Numbered from the stretch's first letter, positions 23,720 through 32,709 are shown. The stretch is 64,000 nt of DNA from Bacteroidales bacterium (GCA_017483575.1 JAFUWF010000017.1:149332-213331); one strand, 5' to 3'. Notes: generated from the letters alone by a model not told the origin. A program made the numbers and translations.

Positions 23720-24113
23720 GAGCAGTTCGAGTGGCTGTTCTGCCAGAGATGTACCTGCATGGATTTTGTAAGGTTGTTACATCTGATGATCTGGAACGGC
23801 AGCAGCGTCTGGGATGTACCTGCATGGATTTTGTAAGGTTGTTACATCTACAAAGCACTTGAATATGCCGAGAACGACGATGTACCTGCATGGATTTTGT
23901 AAGGTTGTTACATCTGGAGTGTGCCGAAAAAACCGCGTTGGCTGGATGTACCTGCATGGATTTTGTAAGGTTGTTACATCTGATGACGCGCCACTACAAG
24001 ACCGACTATGGATGTACCTGCATGGATTTTGTAAGGTTGTTACATCTGCAGGGACACGCCAAGAGCGATGTTGACTGATGTATCTATACGGGTTTTGTAA
24101 GGTTGTCTTTAGT
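23683..24113 (+). CRISPR. CRISPR array, seven 37-bp repeats and six 28-29 bp spacers
   Basis: Six identical 37-base repeats start at 23683, 23748, 23813, 23879, 23945 and 24011. They begin GATGTACCTGCATGGATTTT and end GTAAGGTTGTTACATCT. A seventh, degenerate copy (24077-24113) keeps only the start and GTTTTGTAAGGTTGT, marking the distal end. Spacers are 28, 28, 29, 29, 29 and 29 bases and all differ. The repeat has inverted ends (GATGTA/TACATC). The array begins inside the stop codon of the TnpB-like gene on the same strand. No adaptation genes are near. Spacers contain no obvious match inside this window by eye. Confidence 0.95.
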
Positions 24114-24132
24114 TGGTATTATTTAACAGGGT

Positions 24133-24217
24133 AAAAAAAGAGTATATCTTTCCCTCAAAAAGAGTATATCTTTCGTGCAAGAAGATATACTCTTTTTGTA
24201 CTAAAGGGTATATCTTT
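24133..24217. repeat. AT-rich direct and inverted repeats upstream of the HU-like gene
   Basis: The word AGTATATCTTT occurs twice directly (from about 24140 and 24162) and once inverted (AAGATATACTCTTTTT, 24182-24197). GGTATATCTTTTC follows near 24207. The inner pair forms a perfect hairpin with 16 bp arms around CGTGC. This may be an operator or attenuator for the HU-like gene, or a terminator for the CRISPR transcript. Confidence 0.6.
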
Positions 24218-24253
24218 TCAATCACCCAATTCAATAACCAAAAACCAAACATT

Positions 24254-24745
24254 ATGTATTACAAAGCAAGACAGCAAAAAAGAAACGGCAAGTGGTACCC
24301 CCAGAGTGTGCTGCACGGCCGCACTGTGACCACCAAACAACTCTGTGACGACATCGCCCAAGCCTCGACCGTGGCACCTGCCGACGTGCTGGCCGTGTTG
24401 CGCTCGTTGAGTGACTCAATGGTGAAGTACCTCGTCGAAGGCCGCTCGGTGAAGCTCGACGGCATCGGCAACTTCTACCTCACCGCCACCGCCAAGGGCA
24501 ACGGCGTGGAGAAAGCAGAAGATGTCAGCCCGCAGCAAATCAACAAGGTGATGGTGCGTTTCCTGGCCGAGAAACAAAGTTCCGTCGGCGGCATCAAGAG
24601 CAGCATCCCCACCCTCGCCGCCGCCCAAATCAACTGGCAGCGCCTCGACACCTCAAGTTCATCTACCAACAGCGCTACCGAAACCGAGGGCTCTTCGACA
24701 GGAAACGGTGGAAGCACGCCAGACCCCAACGGAGGCAACGAGTAA
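24254..24745 (+). CDS. HU/DNABII-family DNA-binding protein with low-complexity tail
   Basis: The start at 24254 (MYYKARQQKRNGKWYPQSVL) gives 163 residues. The upstream open frame only translates the AT-rich repeats. Residues 1 to about 125 match the Bacteroidales HU-like (HU-HIG) proteins: TTKQLCDDIAQASTVAPADV, then VKYLVEGRSVKLDGIGNFYL. This DNA-bending fold is shared by nucleoid proteins. The last 30 residues are Ser/Thr/Gly-rich without structure. It is followed by an intrinsic terminator. GC content returns to backbone level here. Confidence 0.88.
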   Translation: MYYKARQQKRNGKWYPQSVLHGRTVTTKQLCDDIAQASTVAPADVLAVLRSLSDSMVKYLVEGRSVKLDGIGNFYLTATAKGNGVEKAEDVSPQQINKVMVRFLAEKQSSVGGIKSSIPTLAAAQINWQRLDTSSSSTNSATETEGSSTGNGGSTPDPNGGNE

Positions 24746-24768
24746 CTGCTCTATGCCAAACAATAGAA

Positions 24769-24800
24769 AAGCGAGACCTAACGGCCTCGCTTACTTTTTT
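24769..24800 (+). terminator. Intrinsic terminator after the HU-like gene
   Basis: AAGCGAG pairs with CTCGCTT around ACCTAACGGC, followed by ACTTTTTT. Confidence 0.8.
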
Positions 24801-24977
24801 GTAAAGACAACGTCAATCGCCTTTTGTGTGGTGATGGGGTTTGAGAGAGGGCGTGTTGCCTGGAGTCTCTTTGTTGTCTCTTTGACGTCTATCGGGTTTC
24901 CCCGTAGACTTTGCAATCCTTTTTGGACCTGGTTTAATACCCATAGTTCTTCAGATTTAATTGGTTAAACATTCATT

Positions 24978-26915
24978 TTACTTCACCTCTTCGTAGTCGA
25001 CGTCGGTGACGTTGTCGTCGCCGTTGTTGGACTGGCTGGGGTTGCCCTGCTGGCCGGCGCCGCCCATGTTGTTGGGGTCGAAGCCTGCGGCGCCTCCTTG
25101 TTGTCCGGCCTGCTGCTGGGCCTTGTACATGTCTTCGCTGGCGGACTGCCAGGCGGCGTTGATCTTGGCCATGGCCTGGTCGATCTGCTGGACGTTGCGG
25201 GCGCTGTGGGCGGCCTTCAGTTCGTTGAGGGCGCTCTCGATGGCGTTCTTCTTGTCGGCGGGAATCTTGTCGCCGTAGTCCTTCAGATTCTTCTCGCTCT
25301 GGAAAATCATGCCATCGGCGTTGTTGATTTTCTCCACCTCTTCCTTGGCTTTCTTGTCGGCGTCGGCGTGGGCCTCGGCTTCGGCCTTCATGCGCTTGAT
25401 TTCGTCTTCGCTCAGGCCGCTGCTGGCCTCGATGCGGATGTTCTGGCTCTTGCCGGTGGCCTTGTCGAGGGCGCTGACGTTGAGGATGCCGTTGGCGTCG
25501 ATGTCGAAGGTGACCTCAATCTGGGGCACTCCGCGCGGTGCTGGCGGGATGCCGGCGAGGTGGAAGCGGCCGATGGTCTTGTTGTCGTTGGCCATGGGGC
25601 GCTCGCCCTGCAGCACGTGGATCTCGACCTCGGGCTGGTTGTCGGCGGCGGTGCTGAAGACCTGGCTCTTCTTGGTGGGGATGGTGGTGTTGGCGTCGAT
25701 GAGCTTGGTCATCACGCCGCCGAGGGTCTCGATGCCAAGGCTGAGCGGGGTGACGTCGAGCAGCAGCACGTCTTTCACTTCGCCGGTGAGCACACCGCCC
25801 TGGATGGCGGCACCGATGGCGACCACCTCGTCGGGGTTGACGCCCTTGCTGGGTGTCTTGCCGAAGAACTCCTCGACCTTCTTCTGCACGGCGGGGATAC
25901 GGCTGGAGCCGCCGACGAGGATAACCTCGTTGATGTCGCTGTTGCTGAGGCCGGCGTCGCGCATGGCCTGGCGGCAGGGTTCGATGGTGGCGCGGATGAG
26001 GTCGTCGCAGAGCTGCTCGAACTTGGCGCGGCTGAGTTTCATCACCAGGTGCTGCGGCACGCCGTCGGCCACGGTGATGTAGGGCAGGTTGATTTCGGTC
26101 TCCATGCTGCTGGAGAGCTCAATCTTGGCCTTCTCGGCGGCCTCCTTGAGGCGCTGCATGGCCATGGGGTCCTTGCGGAGGTCGATGCCCTTGTCGCTCT
26201 GGAAGCTGTCGGCCAGCCAGTTGATAATCTTGCGGTCGAAGTCGTCGCCGCCGAGGTGCGTGTTGCCGTTGGTGCTCTTCACCTCGAAGACGCCGTCGCC
26301 GAGGTTGAGGATGGAGATATCGAACGTGCCGCCACCGAGGTCGAACACAGCCACGTTCATGTCCTGCGCCTTCTTGTCGAGGCCGTAGGCCAGTGCGGCA
26401 GCGGTGGGTTCGTTGACGATACGGCGCACCTTGAGGCCTGCAATCTCGCCGGCCTCCTTGGTGGCCTGACGCTGGCTGTCGTTGAAGTAGGCGGGCACGG
26501 TGATGACGGCCTCCGTCACTTCGGTGCCGAGGTAGTCCTCGGCGGTCTTCTTCATCTTCTGCAGCACGATGGCGCTGATTTCCTGCGGGGTGTACTGGCG
26601 GCCGTTGATGTCGACGCAGGGGGTGTTGTTGTTGCCGCGTACCACCTTGTAGGGCACAGCCTCAATCTCCTTGGTCACCTGGTCATAGCCCTCGCCCATG
26701 AAGCGCTTGATGCTGTAGACGGTGTTGTGGGGGTTGGTGATAGCCTGGCGCTTGGCGGGGTCGCCCACCTTGCGGTCGCCGTTCTCGAGGAAGCCCACCA
26801 CGCTGGGGGTGGTGCGGTTGCCCTCGCTGTTGGCGATAACTACGGGTTCGTTTCCTTCCATGACACTGACACAGCTGTTGGTTGTGCCGAGGTCGATTCC
26901 GATGATTTTGCTCAT
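24978..26915 (-). CDS. dnaK: Chaperone DnaK (Hsp70)
   Basis: The protein has 645 residues, full length. The N-terminal [16 protein letters not shown], the [15 protein letters not shown] phosphate loop and the [11 protein letters not shown] adenosine motif define the ATPase domain. [20 protein letters not shown] begins the substrate-binding domain. The Gly/Gln-rich tail ends in DVDYEEVK. It binds unfolded segments with ATP turnover driven by DnaJ and GrpE, both encoded at 46.9-48.6 kb. An inverted repeat CTGCCAAAATGTCAG about 160 bp upstream is shared with the grpE region. Confidence 0.98.
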   Translation of the reverse strand: MSKIIGIDLGTTNSCVSVMEGNEPVVIANSEGNRTTPSVVGFLENGDRKVGDPAKRQAITNPHNTVYSIKRFMGEGYDQVTKEIEAVPYKVVRGNNNTPCVDINGRQYTPQEISAIVLQKMKKTAEDYLGTEVTEAVITVPAYFNDSQRQATKEAGEIAGLKVRRIVNEPTAAALAYGLDKKAQDMNVAVFDLGGGTFDISILNLGDGVFEVKSTNGNTHLGGDDFDRKIINWLADSFQSDKGIDLRKDPMAMQRLKEAAEKAKIELSSSMETEINLPYITVADGVPQHLVMKLSRAKFEQLCDDLIRATIEPCRQAMRDAGLSNSDINEVILVGGSSRIPAVQKKVEEFFGKTPSKGVNPDEVVAIGAAIQGGVLTGEVKDVLLLDVTPLSLGIETLGGVMTKLIDANTTIPTKKSQVFSTAADNQPEVEIHVLQGERPMANDNKTIGRFHLAGIPPAPRGVPQIEVTFDIDANGILNVSALDKATGKSQNIRIEASSGLSEDEIKRMKAEAEAHADADKKAKEEVEKINNADGMIFQSEKNLKDYGDKIPADKKNAIESALNELKAAHSARNVQQIDQAMAKINAAWQSASEDMYKAQQQAGQQGGAAGFDPNNMGGAGQQGNPSQSNNGDDNVTDVDYEEVK

Positions 26916-26944
26916 AATATGTTTCCTTTCTTTTTTGTTTGCTT

Positions 26945-27020
26945 GTTATTATTCTCCCGCTTCGCGTAATCTATAAATCTAATTGGATTTATGGATTTCC
27001 GCCGTCAGGCGGGATGTTCA
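26945..27020. repeat. AATCTATAAATCTAAT repeat upstream of dnaK
   Basis: The sequence around AATCTATAAATCTAATTGGA, flanked by CGCTTCGCG and TTTCCGCC, recurs near 62485-62530 (AATCTATAAATCTAATGAAT with TTTCCGCTTCGCGG). Both copies are intergenic and AT-rich between short GC palindromes. Confidence 0.6.
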
Positions 27021-27071
27021 CACCCCTCATATAACAACATCCGTGCCAATCCCGCAGGACTGACACGGACA

Positions 27072-27086
27072 CTGACATTTTGGCAG
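27072..27086. promoter_or_regulatory. Inverted repeat CTGACATTTTGGCAG upstream of dnaK
   Basis: A 15-base imperfect palindrome, CTGnCA-N3-TGnCAG on the other strand, lies between the PIN gene stop and dnaK. Related sites lie at 48678-48692 (before grpE) and 30569-30583. It is a possible heat-shock operator, inferred from location only. Confidence 0.4.
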
Positions 27087-27095
27087 TCGGTAATG

Positions 27096-27500
27096 CTAAA
27101 TCCCTAAAATCTCCACCATCTCAGTAGGGGTGACGACAATGGGCTTACGTGGGAAATGCTTGATGTTGCCGGTGACGACGTAGGCGCCATCCTTCGACAA
27201 AGCAACCTCGTAGAAGACAGCATCGTCGGGGTCGGGAAACTGCTCGCTTGTTATAACCCGACTGGCAGGTACACCATTGTTTATAACGGTTTCTATCAAT
27301 GCGTCTACAAGTTCGCTGTCGAAGTCAAACTTCCCTCGATGCAGAACCTCTTGATACTCTTTGATGATTTCGTCGTTGTATAGGGTACAGAAACTCCCGT
27401 TTCCCAATGCACGAATCAAGCGGGCAGTAGCAGCCTCGAAGTTCGATGTATATAATGCGGACACCAACACATTGGTATCCAACACTGCATAAACCTTCAT
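27096..27500 (-). CDS. PIN-family toxin of a RelB-type module
   Basis: The protein has 134 residues. YAVLDTNVLVSALYTSN has the first catalytic Asp, IIKEYQEVL the conserved Glu, and FPDPDDAVFYEVALS with VVTGNIKHFP the C-terminal acidic motifs. This is the pattern of the group annotated as putative toxin-antitoxin system toxin component, PIN family. It is probably an endoribonuclease. The start overlaps the antitoxin stop by 4 bp (27497-27500). It is a fourth toxin-antitoxin module, outside the main island. Confidence 0.9.
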   Translation of the reverse strand: MKVYAVLDTNVLVSALYTSNFEAATARLIRALGNGSFCTLYNDEIIKEYQEVLHRGKFDFDSELVDALIETVINNGVPASRVITSEQFPDPDDAVFYEVALSKDGAYVVTGNIKHFPRKPIVVTPTEMVEILGI

Positions 27501-27808
27501 CTCATGTCCTCCCTTGCATGGCGCTCGGCACGGGCCAAAGCAATCTCCGCGTTGATTTCGTCGAGCGACATCTCCAGCACTTCGCCATTGGCAACACGTT
27601 TCTGCTGTTCTGCCATCAGCATAAACAGCCTCGACCGTTGGCGCTCTTTTTCAGCATTGTTATTCCATGGAACGAACACAATCCGTTCCCACATGCGCAT
27701 CATCTCGTCGAAGGTCTGCTCCTGTGTGTAGCCCGACAGGGCGCAGAACCGGTCAATCTGCTCCTTCATGCGCGAGTCCATATTCACTGTCACTGATACT
27801 TGTGCCAT
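27497..27808 (-). CDS. Ribbon-helix-helix (RelB/DinJ-like) antitoxin
   Basis: The start at 27808 (MAQVSVTVNMDSRMKEQIDR) places the beta strand and helix of a RelB/DinJ N-terminus first. The open frame extends 28 codons upstream into the promoter region. The protein has 103 residues. The C-terminal half (VLEMSLDEINAEIALARAER) is helical and probably wraps the toxin. It overlaps the PIN gene by 4 bp. RHH antitoxins normally repress their own promoter. A TTTTTGC-containing box lies about 60 bp upstream. Confidence 0.88.
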   Translation of the reverse strand: MAQVSVTVNMDSRMKEQIDRFCALSGYTQEQTFDEMMRMWERIVFVPWNNNAEKERQRSRLFMLMAEQQKRVANGEVLEMSLDEINAEIALARAERHAREDMR

Positions 27809-27891
27809 AGCGTTTATCTTTTTTCTTTCATAACGTGGTGTGCGGTGTTTTATTGTGCACGGGCAACTTAGATTGTGCAAAAACACAAACA

Positions 27892-29139
27892 TTATTCGCT
27901 TTCATGTCGCGCCTTGTATAGGCCCCAGAGGTATTCTGCCAGGGATTTGAACTCTTTGGGCTGGCCGCCGTCGGGGACGCGGAAGGTGCGGTATTCGCCG
28001 TCGTGGATGTATTCCAGCATGTAGTCGCCACCGTCGATGACGTAGACGACGCCTGTCAGGTCGTCGGGCAGCTTGGCGGCGATGAAGGCATCCATCAGCC
28101 GGCGCACCTCGGCCAGCTGGCTGTCGCCGAGGTCGAACTCGTCGCTGGCCTCCAGCTTCATCTTGTCGGTCGGCCAACCGCTGGCCCTGTTGACATAGAG
28201 CCGCCGCCCCTGCAGGCGCAGCACGCTGACGTAGCCCCACGGGCTCCACACCATGTAGCGCAGCGTGCCCTCCTCGGCCACGGGGCAGCAGAGGCTCGGC
28301 TCGCCGAATTCGGGCAGCACCTTCCCGAGGAAGTCGCTCAGCCACCGCGCTCGCCGCTGTGTCGAAAACAAATCCAGCGTGGTGTCGGACAAAGCCTCCT
28401 CCGCGAGGGGTGGCAGATAGCGCACTTTGGGTGCTTTGGGCTTGCGCACCTTGGGCTCGTCCGGGAGACCCAGATAGCGGTGCAGCTGCTGCAAAACAGG
28501 ATATAGCCACGGCGTCTTCTTACGGTCGTAGGCCATCAGGGCGTAGCGGTAGGCGCTGTCGGCGGCATGGGGGAACGTGCGCCACGACGCTATGGGGAGC
28601 CCCCAGTCCTTGTAGTAGATCCGCGCCAGGCGCAGGGCATGCGTCTCGTCGTCGAGCCAATAGCCCTCATGTCCGTTGCCATAGTCGTACCAGTGGGTGT
28701 CCCGAGCCATGGGGTCGCCGCCGAGGGCCGCCACGTCGTCATGCATCGCGCTGTCGCGCACGGCGCGGCACCAATACAGCCGCGGACGCTCCTCCACCTT
28801 CCTCAGCACCAGCGAGTCGACCGTCATGTCCTCGTTGATGGTGAAAACCGGATAGTCGTAGCATTCAAGGAGCATTCCGGACATATACAGATAGCAGCGC
28901 GCGCCACGGGTGATGCCTGTGAAGCAGACGCTGCCCGTGAGAGTATCGATTTCGTTATCGTAGGCCTTGCTGGGTGCAAAGCGCGCCGTGTCCTCGCCCT
29001 CCACTATCATCCTCAGCGACGCCCATATCCCGCTCACCGACTTCCCGCCGGGCAGGAACACCCGCGCCCGGAACGTCACCTGCCCCTGCGCCCACAGCGA
29101 GCCCAGCAGCAGAACCGAAAGAAGAACATAACGTTTCAT
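27892..29139 (-). CDS. Secreted protein of unknown function
   Basis: The start at 29139 yields a signal peptide (MKRYVLLSVLLLGSLWAQGQ). The mature region begins with a carboxypeptidase-regulatory-like stretch (VTFRARVFLPGGKSVSGIWA) and continues with Tyr/Trp-rich sequence without a known domain. The C-terminal half resembles that of the 14111-15910 protein, both carrying a YP(V/I)-x(6,8)-LGxP motif followed by a similar layout of segments. The two may be distant paralogues. The gene is flanked by the antitoxin module and the barrel protein and has 415 residues. Confidence 0.7.
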   Translation of the reverse strand: MKRYVLLSVLLLGSLWAQGQVTFRARVFLPGGKSVSGIWASLRMIVEGEDTARFAPSKAYDNEIDTLTGSVCFTGITRGARCYLYMSGMLLECYDYPVFTINEDMTVDSLVLRKVEERPRLYWCRAVRDSAMHDDVAALGGDPMARDTHWYDYGNGHEGYWLDDETHALRLARIYYKDWGLPIASWRTFPHAADSAYRYALMAYDRKKTPWLYPVLQQLHRYLGLPDEPKVRKPKAPKVRYLPPLAEEALSDTTLDLFSTQRRARWLSDFLGKVLPEFGEPSLCCPVAEEGTLRYMVWSPWGYVSVLRLQGRRLYVNRASGWPTDKMKLEASDEFDLGDSQLAEVRRLMDAFIAAKLPDDLTGVVYVIDGGDYMLEYIHDGEYRTFRVPDGGQPKEFKSLAEYLWGLYKARHESE

Positions 29140-29178
29140 ATTGTAAAAGAGACTTATTATCATGCAATTGTAAATGTA

Positions 29179-30501
29179 TCAGAAAACATAGTTCACGCCC
29201 AGGTCAATCCAGAAGGGGGAACCGAGCGCGCGGTCGACGCAGTGGGCCACCTCGGCGGAGAGGACAAAATTCTCATTCCAGACCAGTTTGAACCCCATGC
29301 CATAGGAAGCCAGGGGACGCTTGGCCTCGTCGCGCAGACGCTCTTCGACAAACGCCTCCGCCGACCCAGGGGTGGGACTGAAAGCACGGGCCTGGCGGTC
29401 GATGCGATAGGGCTGCACAATGAGACCGAGGTCGAAGAAGGGGTTGACGGCGATATAGAAATACTGGTTCCACAACGTGAACTTCACCACCTTGACCCTC
29501 AGCTCGAAGTTGCCCCAGGCCACACCGTCGGCCACGATGCGGTTCTCGTAGTATCCGCGGATGGTCTTGGCGCTGCCGAAGCCCTCGGTGAGCATGGTGT
29601 GCGGCACCAACATGGGGACGCTCTGCTGCATGTAGAACGGCACATCGCCCGTGAGGGTACCCTCGTAGCCCAGACGGTAGGCAAAAACCGGGTCGCCGGG
29701 TTTCAGGCCAATCGGAATACGCAGGAAATGAGAGAAGTATGCACAAGCCTTAAAATAGGTATGCTGCGGCGAGAAACCGCCGTTGAGGAAAGCCTCGAGC
29801 AGCAAGCCGCGGTTGGGTGCCGACTCTACGTCGCGCGTATCATATACGATTCCTCCGCGGACCTCCAGCACATTGCCGCCCTCGGCCTCCTCACTGCCAA
29901 TGATGCCGGAGGAGACATACTGCCGGTAGAGCGTCGCCGTGTCATTGCCGCCATAGGCGGAGCCGTCGTAGTCGCGCAGACGGTAGTTGGAGAAGCTTAT
30001 GCCTGCCACCACCTTCATGCGCTCCGACAGCTGACTCTGGAAGTTGGCAAAAGCCTGGAAGATATTGCGGTCCACGTTGTAGTGCAGCTCCTCGTCGAGG
30101 TCCTCGCTGTAGGGCTGTGCGGGGCCGTTGAAGCCATAGAAGAAGTAGAGCGGGTCCATGATGTCGAGGGCCGAGAGGGTCACCCTCCATCCCGGCAGCA
30201 ACGCCTTGCTGTCCAGCGCCAACCAGAAGCGCGAACGCCCACGGGTGAAATGCGACGCCTCGAAGGAGAACTTGTGCATCGGGTCGGGATAGGAATTGCG
30301 TTCGCCATAACCATAGTAGAACACATTGCCGCAGGCACCGTACTGGAACCCCAGCGTGTTGCTGTAGGTCAACGTGGGAAAGAGGCCCAGCTGCCAGCCC
30401 TCCTTCACCTCGCGCGCAACGCTGTCAGCCCCCTGTGCAACCACGCTGCCGAAGGCTATCCCGGTGAACGTCAACAAAAAAACTATTTTTTTAACATCCA
30501 T
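29179..30501 (-). CDS. Outer-membrane beta-barrel protein, BamA/TamA surface-antigen type
   Basis: The start at 30501 (MDVKKIVFLLTFTGIAFGSV) gives 440 residues with a signal peptide. The mature chain has many alternating strands and ends NYVF with a terminal Phe, as outer-membrane barrels do. EVRGGIVYDTRDVESAPNRG, then EAFLNG, and FGSAKTIRGYYENRIVADGV correspond to the D-R-x(n)-G and (V/I)RGY signatures of the Omp85 C-terminal barrel. There is no POTRA region, so this is a barrel-only member rather than BamA itself. A promoter box lies at 30521-30529. Confidence 0.8.
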   Translation of the reverse strand: MDVKKIVFLLTFTGIAFGSVVAQGADSVAREVKEGWQLGLFPTLTYSNTLGFQYGACGNVFYYGYGERNSYPDPMHKFSFEASHFTRGRSRFWLALDSKALLPGWRVTLSALDIMDPLYFFYGFNGPAQPYSEDLDEELHYNVDRNIFQAFANFQSQLSERMKVVAGISFSNYRLRDYDGSAYGGNDTATLYRQYVSSGIIGSEEAEGGNVLEVRGGIVYDTRDVESAPNRGLLLEAFLNGGFSPQHTYFKACAYFSHFLRIPIGLKPGDPVFAYRLGYEGTLTGDVPFYMQQSVPMLVPHTMLTEGFGSAKTIRGYYENRIVADGVAWGNFELRVKVVKFTLWNQYFYIAVNPFFDLGLIVQPYRIDRQARAFSPTPGSAEAFVEERLRDEAKRPLASYGMGFKLVWNENFVLSAEVAHCVDRALGSPFWIDLGVNYVF

Positions 30502-30520
30502 TTTGCCACAATTTGTTTTT

Positions 30521-30529
30521 GCAAAGATA
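30521..30529 (-). promoter_or_regulatory. -7 promoter box for the Omp85-like gene
   Basis: TATCTTTGC on the minus strand, 20 bp upstream of the start codon, in an A/T-rich context. Confidence 0.65.
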
Positions 30530-30568
30530 CATTTTTTTTCAAAAACAAAAACAACCAATAAACCTCGA

Positions 30569-30583
30569 CTGACAAAATGGCAG
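30569..30583. promoter_or_regulatory. Inverted repeat CTGACAAAATGGCAG
   Basis: The 15-base near-palindrome matches the sites at 27072 and 48678. It lies about 70 bp upstream of the Omp85-like gene. Confidence 0.35.
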
Positions 30584-30604
30584 TCGTGGCAGTCTCCTCC
30601 AGGC

Positions 30605-30700
30605 TCCCGTTTCGCGCAATGTTTTTCTCCGGCGGAGGGTGGTCGGAAGGGGGTAGGAAGATGGTAAGGGGATGGGAAGAGGATGGTCGATGGAAGGTGG
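30605..30700. repeat. GC-rich intergenic repeat (CTTCCCATCC family), copy 3, inverted
   Basis: GGAGGGTGGTCGGAAGGGGG, then GGTAAGGGGATGGGAAGAGG, is the reverse complement of the copies at 10875 and 41990. It lies in the 327 bp gap between divergent genes. The rest of this gap holds the two promoters. Confidence 0.75.
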
Positions 30701-30797
30701 TGTCTATCAACGAGTTGAAGATTGTCAAAATTGGGGTTGATTTTTATTGGAAAAGAATAAAAAAGCAACTTTTTTTGGTCATGTGGGATAAAAGTGT

Positions 30798-30806
30798 TAA
30801 TTTTGC
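30798..30806 (+). promoter_or_regulatory. -7 promoter box for the dehydratase operon
   Basis: TAATTTTGC lies 22 bp before the start codon at 30829. It probably drives the activase, dehydratase, TetR and murF genes. Confidence 0.65.
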
Positions 30807-30828
30807 AATTTAATAGAGTTATTAAATA

Positions 30829-32709
30829 ATGAATAATACTACTGATATACTGAGAGTTGGGATAGACATTGGGTCGACGACGTTGAAGATTTGCGTCCTC
30901 GACGGCGAGGGCCGCGTGGTGCACCATGCCTACCGGCGCCACAATGCCAATCCGGCGGCGGTGGCAGCCGACGAGGTGGAGGCCCTGGGCAGTAAAACCG
31001 GCGGCCGCCGACTGCAGGTGATGGTCACAGGCAGCGTGGGCATGGGCTACGCCGAACGGGCGGGCCTGCCCTTTGAGCAAGAGGTGATTGCAGCCTCGGA
31101 GGCGGTGAAGCACCTGCATCCGGGGGTGCGGACTTTTATCGATATCGGGGGGGAAGACTCGAAGATGATTTTCTTCGAGGAAGGACGTGTGCCGGACATG
31201 CGCATGAACGGCAACTGCGCCGGCGGCACGGGCTCGTTCATCGACCAGGCGGCGACGCTGCTGGGCGTGGAAACGAGCGCAGTCGACGCCCTGGCCGCGG
31301 GGGCGCAGACGCTGTACCCCATCGCCTCGCGCTGCGGGGTGTTCTCGAAGACCGACATACAGAACCTCCTGGCCCGCGGCGTGAGCAAGGAGGACGTGGC
31401 GGCGTCGATGCTGAGGGCCGTGGCCATGCAGGTGGTGAGTGCCCTGGCAAGGGGCGTGGAGGTGAAGCCACGGGTGTTCCTCTGCGGTGGCCCCTTCGCC
31501 TTCCTGCCGCAACTGCGTCGCCAGATGCGCGAAGTGCTGGAACTGGAAGAGAAGGACATGGTGGTGCCGGAGCATCCCGAGCTGGTGCCCGCCATGGGCT
31601 GCGCGCTGAAAGCCTGCGGCGAGGCCATGACGGCGGAGGAGCTGAAGAGCAGGCTGACACACTCCTCCACCACCGCTACGCGGCGGTCCCCCTCCCCTAA
31701 CTTAGGGGAGGAGCAAGATAGAGAGGCCTCACCATTCAACTCCTCCCCTAAGTTAGGGGAGGTGGACGCACGAAGTGCGGACGGAGGAGTGTGTAGCACA
31801 GGCCTGCAGCCATTGTTCGAGAGCAAGGATGAATACGACATCTGGCTGTCGAAGGACAGCTGCATGGAAGTGCCTAGGACTGAGGGCATCATAGCCGGCA
31901 GCGAATACTGGCTGGGCGTCGACTCCGGCAGCACAACGACCAAGCTGGTGCTGGTGGACAGCGAGGGCCGCATGGTCTACCGCGACTACCAGTTCAACCG
32001 CGGCGACAGCTACCAGACCTTCGTCACCGCCCTGCAGAAGCTGCGCGACAGCGTGGGCGACGCCGCGAGTGTCCGCATCGTGGCCTCTGCCGCCACAGGC
32101 TACGGCGAGAGCCTGCTGCGCACGGCCTTCGGCCTCGACTACGGCATCGTGGAAACGATGGCCCACTTCGCCGCGGCACGCGCCGTGGACCCCGACGTGA
32201 GCTTCGTGCTCGACATCGGCGGCCAGGACATGAAGGCCATCTTCGCACAGCACGGCGCCATACGCCGCATCGAAATCAACGAAGCCTGCTCCTCGGGCTG
32301 CGGCAGCTTCATCATGACCTTCGCCAACCAGCTGGGCTACGACGTGGCCGACTTTGCACGCATGGCATGCTTCGCCCGCCACCCCTACGACCTCGGCACG
32401 CGCTGCACGGTGTTCATGAACTCGAAGGTGAAGCAGGCCATGCGCGAGGGCGCCGGCGTGGACGACATAGCGGCGGGCTTCTCCTATTCGGTCGTCAAGA
32501 ACTGCCTCTTCAAGGTGCTCAAGCTGCGCTCCACGGCGGAGCTGGGCGACCACATCGTGGTGCAGGGCGGAACGTTCAAGAACCACTCGGTGGTGCGTGC
32601 CCTGGAACGCCTGACGGGCGCAGAGGTGCGCTTCACCGACTGCCCCGAGCTCTCCGGCGCCTACGGCGCAGCGTTGTATGCGCTGGGGAAAAGTAAAAAT
32701 GAGAAATGA
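30829..32709 (+). CDS. 2-hydroxyacyl-CoA dehydratase activase, two ATPase domains
   Basis: The protein has 626 residues with two BadF/BcrA/HgdC-type ATPase modules. The first starts [19 protein letters not shown], the second [19 protein letters not shown]. Each has the second phosphate motif ([23 protein letters not shown]) and a Cys for the bridging Fe-S cluster ([22 protein letters not shown]). The family uses ATP to push one electron into a radical dehydratase. Residues about 277-322 are a MITE-like element (31657-31794) read in frame between the modules. The stop overlaps the next gene's start by 4 bp. In many Bacteroidota the two products are fused into one protein. Confidence 0.88.
   Translation: MNNTTDILRVGIDIGSTTLKICVLDGEGRVVHHAYRRHNANPAAVAADEVEALGSKTGGRRLQVMVTGSVGMGYAERAGLPFEQEVIAASEAVKHLHPGVRTFIDIGGEDSKMIFFEEGRVPDMRMNGNCAGGTGSFIDQAATLLGVETSAVDALAAGAQTLYPIASRCGVFSKTDIQNLLARGVSKEDVAASMLRAVAMQVVSALARGVEVKPRVFLCGGPFAFLPQLRRQMREVLELEEKDMVVPEHPELVPAMGCALKACGEAMTAEELKSRLTHSSTTATRRSPSPNLGEEQDREASPFNSSPKLGEVDARSADGGVCSTGLQPLFESKDEYDIWLSKDSCMEVPRTEGIIAGSEYWLGVDSGSTTTKLVLVDSEGRMVYRDYQFNRGDSYQTFVTALQKLRDSVGDAASVRIVASAATGYGESLLRTAFGLDYGIVETMAHFAAARAVDPDVSFVLDIGGQDMKAIFAQHGAIRRIEINEACSSGCGSFIMTFANQLGYDVADFARMACFARHPYDLGTRCTVFMNSKVKQAMREGAGVDDIAAGFSYSVVKNCLFKVLKLRSTAELGDHIVVQGGTFKNHSVVRALERLTGAEVRFTDCPELSGAYGAALYALGKSKNEK
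31657..31794. mobile_element. MITE-like element, copy 1, inserted in frame in the activase gene
   Basis: The 138 bp (46 codons) begins ACACACTCCTCC and ends GGAGGAGTGTGT, a terminal inverted repeat of 12 bases. Inside are two palindromic CTCCCCTAACTTAGGGGAG-type words and short GC hairpins. It is read through without a stop ([14 protein letters not shown] ... [16 protein letters not shown]). Further copies lie at 39135-39276 and 42216-42368. Confidence 0.85.

Noticed and set aside
23712-24078. Open frames across the CRISPR array on both strands
   Set aside because: Repeat plus spacer is 66 bases for most units, so frames stay open by phase; the translations are just the repeat over and over.
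24133-24253. N-terminal extension of the HU-like protein from 24113
   Set aside because: The extension only translates AT-rich direct and inverted repeats; the HU-like fold starts at 24254.
24801-24977. Possible small RNA or gene between the HU-like terminator and dnaK
   Set aside because: Only short unsupported frames and no promoter box or stable hairpin were seen.
25098-26969. A 623-codon open frame antisense to dnaK
   Set aside because: Same effect of GC-rich third positions; the translation is repetitive and matches no family, while dnaK is unambiguous.
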